From Micromonospora peucetia (lineage in GTDB: Bacteria > Actinomycetota > Actinomycetes > Mycobacteriales > Micromonosporaceae): a stretch of DNA of 64,000 nt. The notes under the pieces were generated by a model, which worked only from the letters and a program-made list of their open reading frames with translations, did not search any database and was not told where the DNA came from. A program made the translations under genes and the position numbers. Below are positions 50,646 to 59,434 of the stretch, piece by piece (positions within the stretch are counted from its first letter, which is position 1; every line of letters starts with the position of its first letter). The DNA is taken from positions 4,402,001 to 4,466,000 of the forward strand of contig NZ_FMIC01000002.1 of NCBI RefSeq assembly GCF_900091625.1, written 5' to 3'.

Positions 50646-51830
50646 ATGGGTGCGGACGCGGCGCAGGCCACCGGTGCACCGGTGAGCGACGAGCAGTTCC
50701 GGGCCGAGATCCGCGGCTGGCTCCACGAGGCCCTCACCGGGCCGTTCGCCGAGGCCGTCGGCACCGGCGGCGAGGGGCGCGAGCACGAGGCGCACGAGCT
50801 GCGCCGCGAGTGGGAGCGCCACCTGGGCCGGGCCGGTTGGATCGGCCTCAGCTGGCCCAGCGAGTACGGCGGTCGTCCCGCGACCCTGGCCCAGCAGGTC
50901 ATCTACCACGAGGAGTACGCCCGCGCCGGCGCCCCCGGCCGGCTCGGGCACATGTCCGAGCAACTACTCGGCCCGACGCTGCTCGCATTCGGCACGCCGG
51001 AGCAGAAGGCGCGGTTCCTGCCCGGCATCACCAGCGGCGAGGACATCTGGTGCCAGGGCTACTCCGAGCCCGGTGCCGGCTCGGACCTCGCCGGGGTGCG
51101 CACCCGCGCCGAGCGCCGGGGCGACAGCTACGTCATCACCGGGCAGAAGGTGTGGACCTCGCTCGCGCACCTGGCCGACTGGTGCTTCGTGCTGTGCCGC
51201 ACCGACCCTGACTCGACTCGTCATGCGGGCCTGTCCTACCTGCTCGTGCCGATGGACCAGCCCGGCATCACGGTGCGCCCGATCACCCAGCTGACCGGCA
51301 CGAGCGAGTTCAACGAGGTCTTCTTCGACGGGGCCGTCGCCGCCGTCGAGCACCGCGTCGGCGCCGAGGGCGAGGGCTGGAAGGTCGCCATGGGCACCCT
51401 GGGCTTCGAGCGCGGCGTGTCCACCCTCGGCCAGCAGATCGGCTTCCGTCGGCGCCTCGACGCCGTCATCGCCCGGGCTCACGGGAACGGCGCCTGGCAG
51501 GAGCCGGCGCTGCGTGACCGCCTCGTCGAGGCCTACATCGGCCTCGAGGTGATGCGGCACTCAGCGGTGCGGCTGCTCGCGTCCGCCGGTGGGGGTCTGT
51601 CCGGCCTGGAGGCGTCGATCTCCAAGCTGCAGTGGGCCACGTGGAACCGCTCGCTCGGCGAGCTCGCGGTCGACGTCGAGGGGGCCGGGGCGCTGCTCAC
51701 CGGGCCCGAGTACGAGCTGGACGATGCCCAGACCCACTTTCTCTTCAGCCGCGCCAACACGATCTACGGCGGCTCCAACGAGATCCAGCGCAACATCATC
51801 GCCGAGCGCCTGCTCGGCCTGCCCCGATGA
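50646..51830 (+). CDS. acyl-CoA dehydrogenase, catalytic-subunit type
   Basis: A 394-residue protein: WERHLGRAGWIGLSWPSEYGGRPATLAQQVIYHEEYARAG, CQGYSEPGAGSDLAGVRT, GQKVWTSLAH, GTLGFERGVS with the likely catalytic Glu, and IYGGSNEIQRNIIAERLLGLPR. It is paired with a second dehydrogenase at 51841, the arrangement of heterotetrameric FadE enzymes of actinobacterial steroid degradation (such as FadE31-33 in the KstR2 regulon). The exact substrate, a ring C/D acyl-CoA, is inferred from context. Confidence 0.87.
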   Translation: MGADAAQATGAPVSDEQFRAEIRGWLHEALTGPFAEAVGTGGEGREHEAHELRREWERHLGRAGWIGLSWPSEYGGRPATLAQQVIYHEEYARAGAPGRLGHMSEQLLGPTLLAFGTPEQKARFLPGITSGEDIWCQGYSEPGAGSDLAGVRTRAERRGDSYVITGQKVWTSLAHLADWCFVLCRTDPDSTRHAGLSYLLVPMDQPGITVRPITQLTGTSEFNEVFFDGAVAAVEHRVGAEGEGWKVAMGTLGFERGVSTLGQQIGFRRRLDAVIARAHGNGAWQEPALRDRLVEAYIGLEVMRHSAVRLLASAGGGLSGLEASISKLQWATWNRSLGELAVDVEGAGALLTGPEYELDDAQTHFLFSRANTIYGGSNEIQRNIIAERLLGLPR

Positions 51831-51840
51831 GGTGAGGACG

Positions 51841-52986
51841 ATGACCGAAGCGAGCGCCGGCCCCCAGCCTGTGGCCGAGACGTCGCGTCCCGAGGCGGCC
51901 GAGGAGCTGGCCCAGATCCGCGCCTCCGTCGTCGAGGTGCTCGACGAGCGGGCCGACCTGCGCCGTACCCACGAGCTCATGGTCGGGGCGCCGGGCCACG
52001 ACCCGCAGCTGCACGAGCTGCTCACGGCCGAGCTGGGCCTGCTCGGCCTCGTCGTGCCGGAGCACCTCGGCGGGCTCGGCCTCGACGTGCCCGCCGCGAC
52101 CGCCGTCATCGAGGAGCTCGGGGCCCGGCTCGTGCCCGGCGCGCTCGCGACGAGCCTCGCCGCGATCCTCGCCGCCCGCGCCCTCGGCCCGAGCGCCGAG
52201 CCCCTGTTGGCGCGCGTCGTTGCCGAGCAGTTGACCCTGGCCAGTGCCCTCGCCGAGGACGGCGCGGGCTGGGACCTCGAGCAGACCGCCACCCGGGCCA
52301 CCGGCACCGGGGACGTGTGGGCGCTGACCGGGACCAAGACCCTCGTCGCCGGAGCCGAAGCCGCCCGGGTCGTCCTCGTCACCGGCCGGGACGGGGGCGG
52401 TGAGCTCGGCGTCTACGCCGTGGACCTGGCCGCCGACGGGGTGGACGTGCAGACGCACATGACGCTCGACCAGACCCGGCGGCTGAGCACGGTGCACCTC
52501 CGCGAGGCCGCCGCCACCCGGGTCGACGCCCCCGGCGGCGAGGGGGCCCGGGTGCTGCTCGACCACGTGCGCGCCATGCTCGCGCTGGAGTCGGCTGCCG
52601 CCGCCCGCGCCTGCCTCGACCTCACCGTCGAGTACCTCAAGATCCGCGAGCAGTTCGGCCGCCCGATCGGGTCGTTCCAGGCTCTCAAGCACCGCTGCGC
52701 CGACCTCGCCGTCGCGGTCGCCGGAGCGCGGGCCACGGTCGACCACCTCGTCACGACGCTGCACACCGGGGCCGCCACCCGCTCGCACGATGCGGCACTG
52801 GCCAAGCTCGTGTGCACCGACACGCTGATGACCGTCGCCGCCGAGGCGATCCAGCTGCACGGCGGCATCGGGTTCACCTTCGAGCACGACGCACACCTGT
52901 TCTTCAAGCGCGCCAAGTCGGCCCAGCTGCTGGCCGGTTCCCCGGCGACGGTTCGCGCCGAGGTGGCAGCGCTCGCCGGTCTCTGA
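51841..52986 (+). CDS. acyl-CoA dehydrogenase, partner-subunit type
   Basis: A 381-residue protein starting MTEASAGPQPVAET; ATG 51841 lies ten bases after the previous stop with GAGGTGAGG before it. The N-terminal half is divergent (LLGLVVPEHLGGLGLDV), while the C-terminal half is conserved (YLKIREQFGRPIGSFQALKHRCADL, AIQLHGGIGFTFEHDAHLFFKRAKS). No SEPGAGSD-type FAD/substrate segment is clear. This asymmetry suggests it is the second subunit of an alpha2beta2 dehydrogenase with 50646-51830. A strong terminator follows. Confidence 0.86.
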   Translation: MTEASAGPQPVAETSRPEAAEELAQIRASVVEVLDERADLRRTHELMVGAPGHDPQLHELLTAELGLLGLVVPEHLGGLGLDVPAATAVIEELGARLVPGALATSLAAILAARALGPSAEPLLARVVAEQLTLASALAEDGAGWDLEQTATRATGTGDVWALTGTKTLVAGAEAARVVLVTGRDGGGELGVYAVDLAADGVDVQTHMTLDQTRRLSTVHLREAAATRVDAPGGEGARVLLDHVRAMLALESAAAARACLDLTVEYLKIREQFGRPIGSFQALKHRCADLAVAVAGARATVDHLVTTLHTGAATRSHDAALAKLVCTDTLMTVAAEAIQLHGGIGFTFEHDAHLFFKRAKSAQLLAGSPATVRAEVAALAGL

Positions 52987-53023
52987 GCCGGCTGCCGACA
53001 TCAACGGCAGGCAACCGCGCACT

Positions 53024-53061
53024 ACATAGGGGTCCGCACCGGTCGGTGTGGACCCCTATGT
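53024..53061. terminator. bidirectional hairpin terminator
   Basis: ACATAGGGGTCC at 53024-53035 pairs perfectly with 53050-53061. An inner CACC/GGTG extension leaves a GGTC loop. It separates convergent genes ending at 52986 and 53081. Confidence 0.85.
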
Positions 53062-53080
53062 CGTACGTGCTCCGCGGGGC

Positions 53081-53896
53081 TCAGCCGAGCGGAGCGGTGC
53101 CGGGCGGCTGGGCGGCGAGGTGCCGCGACGGGATCTCACCGCCACCGGCGACGACGATCTCCGTGCCGGTGACGTAGCTGGACAGCGGCGAGGCGAGCAA
53201 CAGGCAGGCTGCGGCGATGTCGGCCGGGGTGGCCATCCGCCGCATGGGGATCGTCCGGGCCACGCGGTCCTGTCCCGCCTCGTCGCCGTAGTAGAGGTGC
53301 GACAGCTCGGTCTGCACGAGACCCACCGTCACCTGGTTGACCCGCACGGCTGGCGCGAAGTCGAGCCCGAGGCACCGGGTCAGCATCGTCAGGCCCGCCT
53401 TGGCAGCGGCGTACGCGGCGGTGTCCGGGGCCGGGTTGGCCCCGGCGACCGAGCCGATGTTGATGATCGTCCCGCTGCCCTGACGCTGCATGACCTCGTT
53501 GGCCGGCTGGGCGACGTAGAACGGAGCGAGCAGGTTGAGCGTGACGATCGCCGAGACGAAGCGGGGGGAGACCGTCGCGGTGTCGGCGCTCGGCGCGCCA
53601 CCGGCGTTGTTGACCAGGATGTCGAGCCGGCCGAACCGGTCCACCGCCGCGGCGACGAGGGCCTTGGCCTGCTCCGGGTCGCGTACGTCCGACTGGACGA
53701 AGACGGGCGTGCGTCCGTCGACCTCGGGCAGCCGCTCGGGCTCGTTGCGGCCACACACGAGCACCCGCGCCCCGGCCTTGAGGAAGGTGCGGGTGATCTC
53801 GGCGCCGATGCCACGGGTGCCTCCGGTGACGATGGCGACCTGGCCGGTCAGGTCGACACCCTCGGGCGTCGTGGACGTGGTGGGGGACTGGGTCAT
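53081..53896 (-). CDS. short-chain dehydrogenase/reductase
   Basis: A 271-residue SDR with VTGGTRGIGAEITRTFLKAGARVLVCGRNE (NADP-type Arg), NNAGGAPS, NIGSVAG and YAAAK. All catalytic residues are present. Its ATG at 53896 shares a base with the FadA6-like stop, so the two are coupled. In HIP degradation a ketone/alcohol step near the thiolase is carried out by SDRs such as IpdF, but this sequence is not obviously IpdF. Confidence 0.85.
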   Translation of the reverse strand: MTQSPTTSTTPEGVDLTGQVAIVTGGTRGIGAEITRTFLKAGARVLVCGRNEPERLPEVDGRTPVFVQSDVRDPEQAKALVAAAVDRFGRLDILVNNAGGAPSADTATVSPRFVSAIVTLNLLAPFYVAQPANEVMQRQGSGTIINIGSVAGANPAPDTAAYAAAKAGLTMLTRCLGLDFAPAVRVNQVTVGLVQTELSHLYYGDEAGQDRVARTIPMRRMATPADIAAACLLLASPLSSYVTGTEIVVAGGGEIPSRHLAAQPPGTAPLG

Positions 53897-55047
53897 CAGA
53901 GCCTCTCGATGATCGTCACGTTGGCCTGGCCGCCGCCCTCACACATTGTCTGCAGGCCGTAGCGGCCGCCGGCGCGCTCGAGCTCGTGCAGCAGGGTGGT
54001 CATGAGCCGGGCGCCGGTGGCGCCGAGTGGGTGGCCCAGGGCGATCGCGCCGCCGTTGACGTTGACCCGCTCCGGGTCGGCCCCGGTCTCCTTGATCCAG
54101 GCGAGCACGACCGAGGCGAACGCCTCGTTGACCTCGAACAGGTCGATGTCCTCGATCGACAGCCCGGTGCGCTTGAGCGCGTGGGCGGTGGCCGGGATCG
54201 GGGCGGTGAGCATCCACACCGGGTCGTCGGCGCGCACCGACAGGTGGTGGATCCGGGCGCGCGGGGTCACCCCGTGCTCGGCCACGGCCCGCTCGCTCAT
54301 GACGAGCAGGGCGGCCGCGCCGTCGCAGAGCTGGCTCGCCGCGGCGGCAGTGACCCGGCTGCCCGGGGTGAGCGGGTTGAGACCGGCCATCTTCTCCAGG
54401 CTCGTGTCGGCGCGCGGACAGGTGTCGGTGTCGACGTCGCCGACGGCGCGGATCTCGCGGGTGAAGCGGCCCTCGGCGATGGCCCGCAGGGCCCGCTCGT
54501 GGCTGCGTAGGGCGAAGCGCTCCATGTCCTCCCGGCTGATGTCCCACTTCTCGGCGATCATCTCGGCCGAGCGGAACTGCGAAATCTCCTCGTCGCCGTA
54601 GCGCTCGCGCCAGCCGGTGGATCCGGAGAAGGGGTCGTTGAAGCCGTACTGCTGACCGGTGAGCATCGCGGCCGAGATGGGGATGGCGCTCATGTTCTGC
54701 ACGCCCCCGGCGACGACGACGTCGTTGACTCCGGCCATGACGGCCTGGGCTGCGAAGTGCACCGCCTGCTGGCTCGAGCCGCACTGCCGGTCCACGGTGA
54801 CCCCGGGCACGTGCTGCGGGAGGCCGCCGGCGAGCCAGGCGGTGCGGGCGATGTCGCCGGCCTGTGGGCCGATGGTGTCGACGCAGCCGAACACGACGTC
54901 CTCGACGGCGTTGGGGTCGACCCCCGAGGAGCTCATGAGGCTGGTGAGCGCGGCGGCGCCCAGGTCAGCGGAGTGGATGCCCGCGAGCGCGCCACCGCGT
55001 CGCGTGACGGGGGTGCGGACGGCGTCCACGATGTATGCCTCTGCCAC
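53896..55047 (-). CDS. fadA6: FadA6-like 3-ketoacyl-CoA thiolase
   Basis: A 383-residue thiolase. VDAVRTPVTRRGGALAGIHSADLG, GVTVDRQCGSSQQAVHFAAQAVM with the nucleophilic Cys, GGVQNMSAIPIS, RYGDEEISQFRSAEMIAEKWDISREDMERF, NEAFASVVLAW, GGAIALGHPLGATGAR and LQTMCEGGGQANVTIIERL follow M. tuberculosis FadA6 nearly throughout. FadA6 cleaves a keto-CoA formed after ring opening of the C/D rings. GTG at 55047 is the start. It faces the FadD3-like gene across a KstR2 box. Confidence 0.92.
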   Translation of the reverse strand: MAEAYIVDAVRTPVTRRGGALAGIHSADLGAAALTSLMSSSGVDPNAVEDVVFGCVDTIGPQAGDIARTAWLAGGLPQHVPGVTVDRQCGSSQQAVHFAAQAVMAGVNDVVVAGGVQNMSAIPISAAMLTGQQYGFNDPFSGSTGWRERYGDEEISQFRSAEMIAEKWDISREDMERFALRSHERALRAIAEGRFTREIRAVGDVDTDTCPRADTSLEKMAGLNPLTPGSRVTAAAASQLCDGAAALLVMSERAVAEHGVTPRARIHHLSVRADDPVWMLTAPIPATAHALKRTGLSIEDIDLFEVNEAFASVVLAWIKETGADPERVNVNGGAIALGHPLGATGARLMTTLLHELERAGGRYGLQTMCEGGGQANVTIIERL

Positions 55048-55151
55048 CGGGTTCCCTTCCTGCGGATGCCTCGCCGGTCGGTGCCGGACGTCGGATCGGT
55101 TGAGTCTGCGTGGCTCGCTGACGGTGTAGCCGGCGTCGCCATGGCTAGTCT

Positions 55152-55165
55152 AGCAAGCGCTTGGT
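55152..55165. promoter_or_regulatory. KstR2-type operator (exact consensus)
   Basis: AGCAAGCGCTTGGT lies between divergent starts at 55047 and 55221, so the thiolase and the FadD3-like ligase should be co-regulated. Confidence 0.88.
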
Positions 55166-55220
55166 TGGTAGTCTGTGATCCGTTCCAGACAAGTGACGGG
55201 CTCCGCGTGAGGAGATGTGC

Positions 55221-56837
55221 GTGAGTGACGTGTTGACCACGATCCCCGCCCTGCTGCGGCAGGCCGCGCAGGACGCTGCCGAGCTTGAGGCCCTCGTCGA
55301 CGGTGACGTACGGATGACCTTCGCCGAGCTCGACGCGGCCGTCACCCGGTTCGCCCGGGCCGCAGTCGCGCACGGTCTCGAGCCGGGGGACCGTGTCGTC
55401 GTCTGGGCCCCGAACAGCGCCGACTGGGTCATCAGCGCCCTCGGCTTGCTGGCCGCCGGGGGCGTGCTCTGCCCCGTCAACACCCGCTTCCGTGGAGGGG
55501 AGGCGCGGTACGCCATCGCCAAGGTCCGGGCCACGATGGTCATCCTCGACGACACCTTCCTGAGCGCCGACTACCTGGCCGCGCTGCGCGGCGACGGGCC
55601 ACCACCGACCATCGGGCACCCCGTGCCGCTGCTGCCCTCGGTGCACACCGTCGTCGACCTGTCCGCCGCCGCCGGCCGCGAGCAGGCCGGTGACGGCGTG
55701 TGGTCCCTGGCCGGCTTCACCGCGCTGGCCGACCAGGTCGACCCCGCCATCATCGACGGACGGATCGCAGCCCTCGACTCCGAGGGCATGGCCGACATCC
55801 TGTTCACCTCAGGCACCACTGGCTACCCCAAGGGTGCGATGGTCTCGCACGCCTCGAACCTGCGCGTCGACCTGGAGTGGGCCCGGCTCGTCGGGCTGCA
55901 GCGCGGCGACCGCTACCTCATGGTCAACCCGTTCTTCCACAGCTTCGGCTACCGGGCCGGCATCCTGGCCTGCCTACTCATGCGCGCCACGATCATCCCG
56001 GTCGCCGTGTTCGACGTCGAGACCGTGCTGCGTCTCGTCGAGCGGGAACGCGTCACCGTCTTCCCCGGCGCGCCCACCGTCTACACCTCCCTGCTCGAGC
56101 ACCCCGCCTTCGGCGCCTACGACGTCAGCTCGGTACGCCTGGCCGTCACCGGGGCCACGGTCGTGCCGGTGCCGCTGCTGCACCGGATGCGCGAGGAACT
56201 CGGCTTCCGCGACGTCATCACCGCCTACGGCCTGACCGAGACGTGCGGCACCGCGACCGTGTGTCCGCCCGATGCCGACCTCGAGCGGATTTCGACCAGC
56301 TGCGGAAAGGCGATCCCGGGCACCGAGCTGCGGATCGCCGGTCTCGACGGACAGGCGCTGCCGGCCGGTGAGTCCGGCGAGGTCCTCGTGCGTGGTTACA
56401 ACGTGATGCTGGGCTACTTCGAGGACCCGGTCGCCACCGCACAGGCCATCGACGAGGACGGCTGGCTGCACACTGGTGACGTCGGCTGGGTCGACGAGGA
56501 CGGCTACCTGCGCATCACCGACCGGATCAAGGACGTCTACATGGTCGGGGGCTTCAACGTCTACCCCGCCGAGGTCGAGCGCGTGCTGTGCGAGCACCCC
56601 GCAGTCTCCGACGTCGCCGTCGTCGGGGTGCCCGACGCGCGGATGGGCGAGGTCGGCAGCGCCTTCGTGCAGATCGTTCCCGACTGGAGTGGGGACGAGT
56701 CGGTGCTCGTCAACGAACTCGAGGCGTGGTGCCGGGACCGGCTGGCCAACTTCAAGCGCCCCCGCAGCTTCAGCATCGTTCCGGCCCTGCCACGAACCCC
56801 GAGCGGAAAGATCCAGAAGTTCAAGCTCACCGAGTGA
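55221..56837 (+). CDS. fadD3: FadD3-like HIP-CoA synthetase
   Basis: A 538-residue ANL ligase. DILFTSGTTGYPKGAMVSH, NPFFHSFGYRAGILACL, VTVFPGAPTVYTSLLEHPA, LTAYGLTE-like ITAYGLTETCG, LHTGDVGWVDEDGYLRITDRIKDVYMVGGFNVYPAEVE and the Lys in PSGKIQKFKL match FadD3, which thioesterifies HIP, the steroid C/D-ring propionate, to begin ring degradation. GTG at 55221 was preferred over ATG 55215 because GGAG ends directly at 55214 and needs spacing. Downstream is another thiolase gene. Confidence 0.88.
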   Translation: MSDVLTTIPALLRQAAQDAAELEALVDGDVRMTFAELDAAVTRFARAAVAHGLEPGDRVVVWAPNSADWVISALGLLAAGGVLCPVNTRFRGGEARYAIAKVRATMVILDDTFLSADYLAALRGDGPPPTIGHPVPLLPSVHTVVDLSAAAGREQAGDGVWSLAGFTALADQVDPAIIDGRIAALDSEGMADILFTSGTTGYPKGAMVSHASNLRVDLEWARLVGLQRGDRYLMVNPFFHSFGYRAGILACLLMRATIIPVAVFDVETVLRLVERERVTVFPGAPTVYTSLLEHPAFGAYDVSSVRLAVTGATVVPVPLLHRMREELGFRDVITAYGLTETCGTATVCPPDADLERISTSCGKAIPGTELRIAGLDGQALPAGESGEVLVRGYNVMLGYFEDPVATAQAIDEDGWLHTGDVGWVDEDGYLRITDRIKDVYMVGGFNVYPAEVERVLCEHPAVSDVAVVGVPDARMGEVGSAFVQIVPDWSGDESVLVNELEAWCRDRLANFKRPRSFSIVPALPRTPSGKIQKFKLTE

Positions 56838-56997
56838 GCCCGGCGTTCGCGGGTCCCGCCCGGGGGCGCTGCCCCCCGAGGCGCTTGTGCGGGCGCACCG
56901 GACCGGTCTCCCGCGGCCCGCAGACCCGACACCCCCGACCAGACCTGACACCGACGGCACCGCCGTCACGGGCACCAGCCCAAAATCGGAGGACACC

Positions 56998-58218
56998 ATG
57001 CAGGACGTAGTCATCGTCGCCGCGGCGCGCTCGCCGATCGGCCGGGCCTTCAAGGGGTCGTTGGCCTCGATGCGGGCCGACGACCTGGCCACCCAGATGG
57101 TCCAGGCGGCCCTGGCCCAGGTGCCGTCGCTCGACCCGACCCAGATCGACGACCTCATGCTCGGCTGCGCGCAGCCGGCCGGCGAGCAGGGCTGGGGCCT
57201 CGGGCGCGTCGTCGCCGTCGAGCTCGGGCTCGACCGGGTCCCCGGGACGACGGTGCAGCGGTACTGCGCCTCGAGCCTGCAGACGACCCGGATGGCGCTG
57301 CACGCCATCCGCGCCGGTGAGGCGGACGTGCTCGTCTCCGCCGGGGTCGAGGTCGTCTCGCACTTCGCCGCAGGCAAGTCCGACGGCATGCCGGACACGA
57401 AGAACCCGATCTTCGCGGCGGCGGGGGAGCGCACCGCCGCCCGCGCCCAGGGTGGAGCCGGCCCGTGGACCGACCCGCGCGACGCGGGTGAGCTGCCCGA
57501 CGTCTACATCGCGATGGGCGAGACCGCCGAGAACGTCGCGAGCCACCGCGGTGTGAGCCGCGCCGCGCAGGACGAGTGGGCCGCCACGAGCCAGCAGCGG
57601 GCCCAGGCCGCGATCGAGTCGGGCTTCTTCGCCACCGACATCACGCCGGTGACCCTCGCCGACGGCACCGTCGTAGCCACCGACGACGGCCCCCGCGCCG
57701 GGGTGACCGTCGAGTCGCTTTCCGGCCTCAACCCGGTCTTCCGGCCCGACGGCACGGTGACCGCGGGCAACTGCTGCCCGCTCAACGACGGCGCGGCCGC
57801 CCTCGTCGTCATGTCCGGCCGCAAGGCCGCCGAGCTCGGCATCACGCCGCTGGCCCGGATCCTGTCCACGGGGGTCTCGGCGATCTCGCCGGAGATCATG
57901 GGTCTCGGCCCGGTCGAGGCCTCGAGGCAGGCCCTCGCGCTGGCCGGGCTCTCGATGGCCGACATTGATCTCGTCGAGCTCAACGAGGCGTTCGCCGCGC
58001 AGGTCATCCCCTCGATCTGGGACCTCAAGGTCGGTCCCGAGCGGGTCAACGTCCACGGCGGCGCGATCGCCCTGGGCCACCCGTTCGGCCAGACCGGAGC
58101 GCGGATGACGACGACGCTCATCAACGGGCTGCGGGCCCGGGACGGCCAGCTCGGTCTCGAGACGATGTGCACGGCCGGCGGCCAGGGCATGGCGATGGTC
58201 ATCGAACGGCTCTCCTAG
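56998..58218 (+). CDS. acetyl-CoA acetyltransferase-type thiolase
   Basis: A 406-residue thiolase: VAAARSPIGRAFKGSLAS, GTTVQRYCASSLQTTRMALHAI with the nucleophilic Cys, NEAFAAQVIPS, GGAIALGHPFGQTGAR and METMC-type LETMCTAGGQGMAMVIE with the second Cys. It is distinct from FadA6 and not close to FadA5 as I recall it; it is nearer to FadA3-like enzymes. It may carry out the final thiolytic steps. ATG 56998 has GGAGGACACC upstream. A long hairpin follows. Confidence 0.87.
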   Translation: MQDVVIVAAARSPIGRAFKGSLASMRADDLATQMVQAALAQVPSLDPTQIDDLMLGCAQPAGEQGWGLGRVVAVELGLDRVPGTTVQRYCASSLQTTRMALHAIRAGEADVLVSAGVEVVSHFAAGKSDGMPDTKNPIFAAAGERTAARAQGGAGPWTDPRDAGELPDVYIAMGETAENVASHRGVSRAAQDEWAATSQQRAQAAIESGFFATDITPVTLADGTVVATDDGPRAGVTVESLSGLNPVFRPDGTVTAGNCCPLNDGAAALVVMSGRKAAELGITPLARILSTGVSAISPEIMGLGPVEASRQALALAGLSMADIDLVELNEAFAAQVIPSIWDLKVGPERVNVHGGAIALGHPFGQTGARMTTTLINGLRARDGQLGLETMCTAGGQGMAMVIERLS

Positions 58219-58233
58219 GGCCCCGCGCCCACC

Positions 58234-58275
58234 CCGCACAGGGCCCGGTCGCGAACGCGACCGGGCCCTGTGCGG
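58234..58275. terminator. 20-bp perfect hairpin terminator
   Basis: The arm 58234-58253 is exactly complementary to 58256-58275 with a two-base AA centre. It lies between convergent genes ending at 58218 and 58313. Confidence 0.88.
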
Positions 58276-58312
58276 AGGTGCCAAGGTGCGCGGGTCCGCG
58301 GCCGGGCGAGGG

Positions 58313-59389
58313 TCAGTGCCGGCGCAGCGCTGCCGCGAGCGTCGCAGCCCGGCCGGCGACGGCGGCCGACTGCTCGGCGAACGAGGCCGCGGTGCGGTCG
58401 CCACCGCTCATCGCACCCTGCGCGACCCTGGTGTGCACGCCCTCGACGATGCACGCGGTCTTCCACCAGTTGTAGGCGACGAAGTAGTCGATCCGGGCCA
58501 GATCGGTGCCGGTGGCGAGGCAGTACCGGGAGAGCAGCTCCTCCCGGGTCGAGAATCCGGGCAGGACCGTGGCCGGGTCGTGCAGCGCGCGGGCCTCGTC
58601 GTCGGCCTGCGCCCAGTAGACGAGCAGTTGGCCGACGTCGGCCAAGGGGTCTCCGACCGTGGTCAGCTCCCAGTCGAGCACGCCCTGCACCCGCCAGCGC
58701 GAGTCGAGCATGCAGTTGTCGAGGCGGAAGTCCCCGTGCACGATCCCCGAGCGGGACTGCTCGGGAGCCGCGGCCACGAGATGCTCGTGCGCGGTCTGCA
58801 GATCGGGCAGGTCGCGGATCCTGGTCCGGTGCCAGTTCTCGTTCCAGCGCCCGAGCTGGCGGGCGATGTAGTCACGGCGATGGGCCAGACCGCCGAGCCC
58901 GATGACCTCCGGCTCGAGCCCGTGCAGGGCCACGAGGGCGTCAACGATCGTGGGGCCGATGAGCGCGCGATCGGCCTCGGTGGTGAGCCGCTCGACGTCG
59001 GCGGGGCTGCGCAGGATCGTGCCGTCGAGGTGCTCGAGCACGACGAGAGGGGCGCCGGCCACCTCACCCGTCTCCTCGACGGCGAGCACTCGCGGCACCG
59101 GGAGGTGGCCATGCAGCCCGCGCAGGATCCGCGCCTCGCGTAGCACGTCGTGCGCGGTGGCCGGGTGGTCCCCGAGCGGTGGACGTCGCAGCACGACGAC
59201 GTGTCCGGCCGCGTCGGTGGTCCGGTAGGTGAGGTTAGAGCGTCCCCCGGCGATGAGCTCGTGTCGCAGGTTCCCCTGCAGCTCGGGCACGGCGCGGCCG
59301 AGCCAGGCGTCGACCCCCGCCGGGAGCCCGGCGTGTCGGGTGGTGCCGATCGGGGCCGGACCGGTCCTGGCATGACCTGCTGCCGTCAT
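58313..59389 (-). CDS. APH-type phosphotransferase family protein (ACAD10-like kinase domain)
   Basis: A 358-residue aminoglycoside-phosphotransferase-fold protein: GGRSNLTYRTTDAAGHVVVLRRPP (nucleotide loop), HDVLREARILRGLHGHLPVPRVL, the catalytic HGDFRLDNCMLD, and the metal-binding DWELTTVGDPLADVGQL. This subgroup resembles the kinase domain of mammalian ACAD10/11, which phosphorylates 4-hydroxyacyl-CoA so that phosphate can be eliminated. A 4-hydroxyacyl intermediate is therefore a reasonable guess. ATG at 59389 has GAGGAGG upstream and is 32 bases from a KstR2 box. Confidence 0.85.
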   Translation of the reverse strand: MTAAGHARTGPAPIGTTRHAGLPAGVDAWLGRAVPELQGNLRHELIAGGRSNLTYRTTDAAGHVVVLRRPPLGDHPATAHDVLREARILRGLHGHLPVPRVLAVEETGEVAGAPLVVLEHLDGTILRSPADVERLTTEADRALIGPTIVDALVALHGLEPEVIGLGGLAHRRDYIARQLGRWNENWHRTRIRDLPDLQTAHEHLVAAAPEQSRSGIVHGDFRLDNCMLDSRWRVQGVLDWELTTVGDPLADVGQLLVYWAQADDEARALHDPATVLPGFSTREELLSRYCLATGTDLARIDYFVAYNWWKTACIVEGVHTRVAQGAMSGGDRTAASFAEQSAAVAGRAATLAAALRRH

Positions 59390-59420
59390 GGGAGCGCCTC
59401 CTCGTCGTCGGGACGACCGT

Positions 59421-59434
59421 AGCAAGCGCTTGGT
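59421..59434. promoter_or_regulatory. KstR2-type operator (exact consensus)
   Basis: AGCAAGCGCTTGGT overlaps the last base of the regulator gene's stop codon and precedes the phosphotransferase gene, giving that gene its own control site. Confidence 0.87.
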
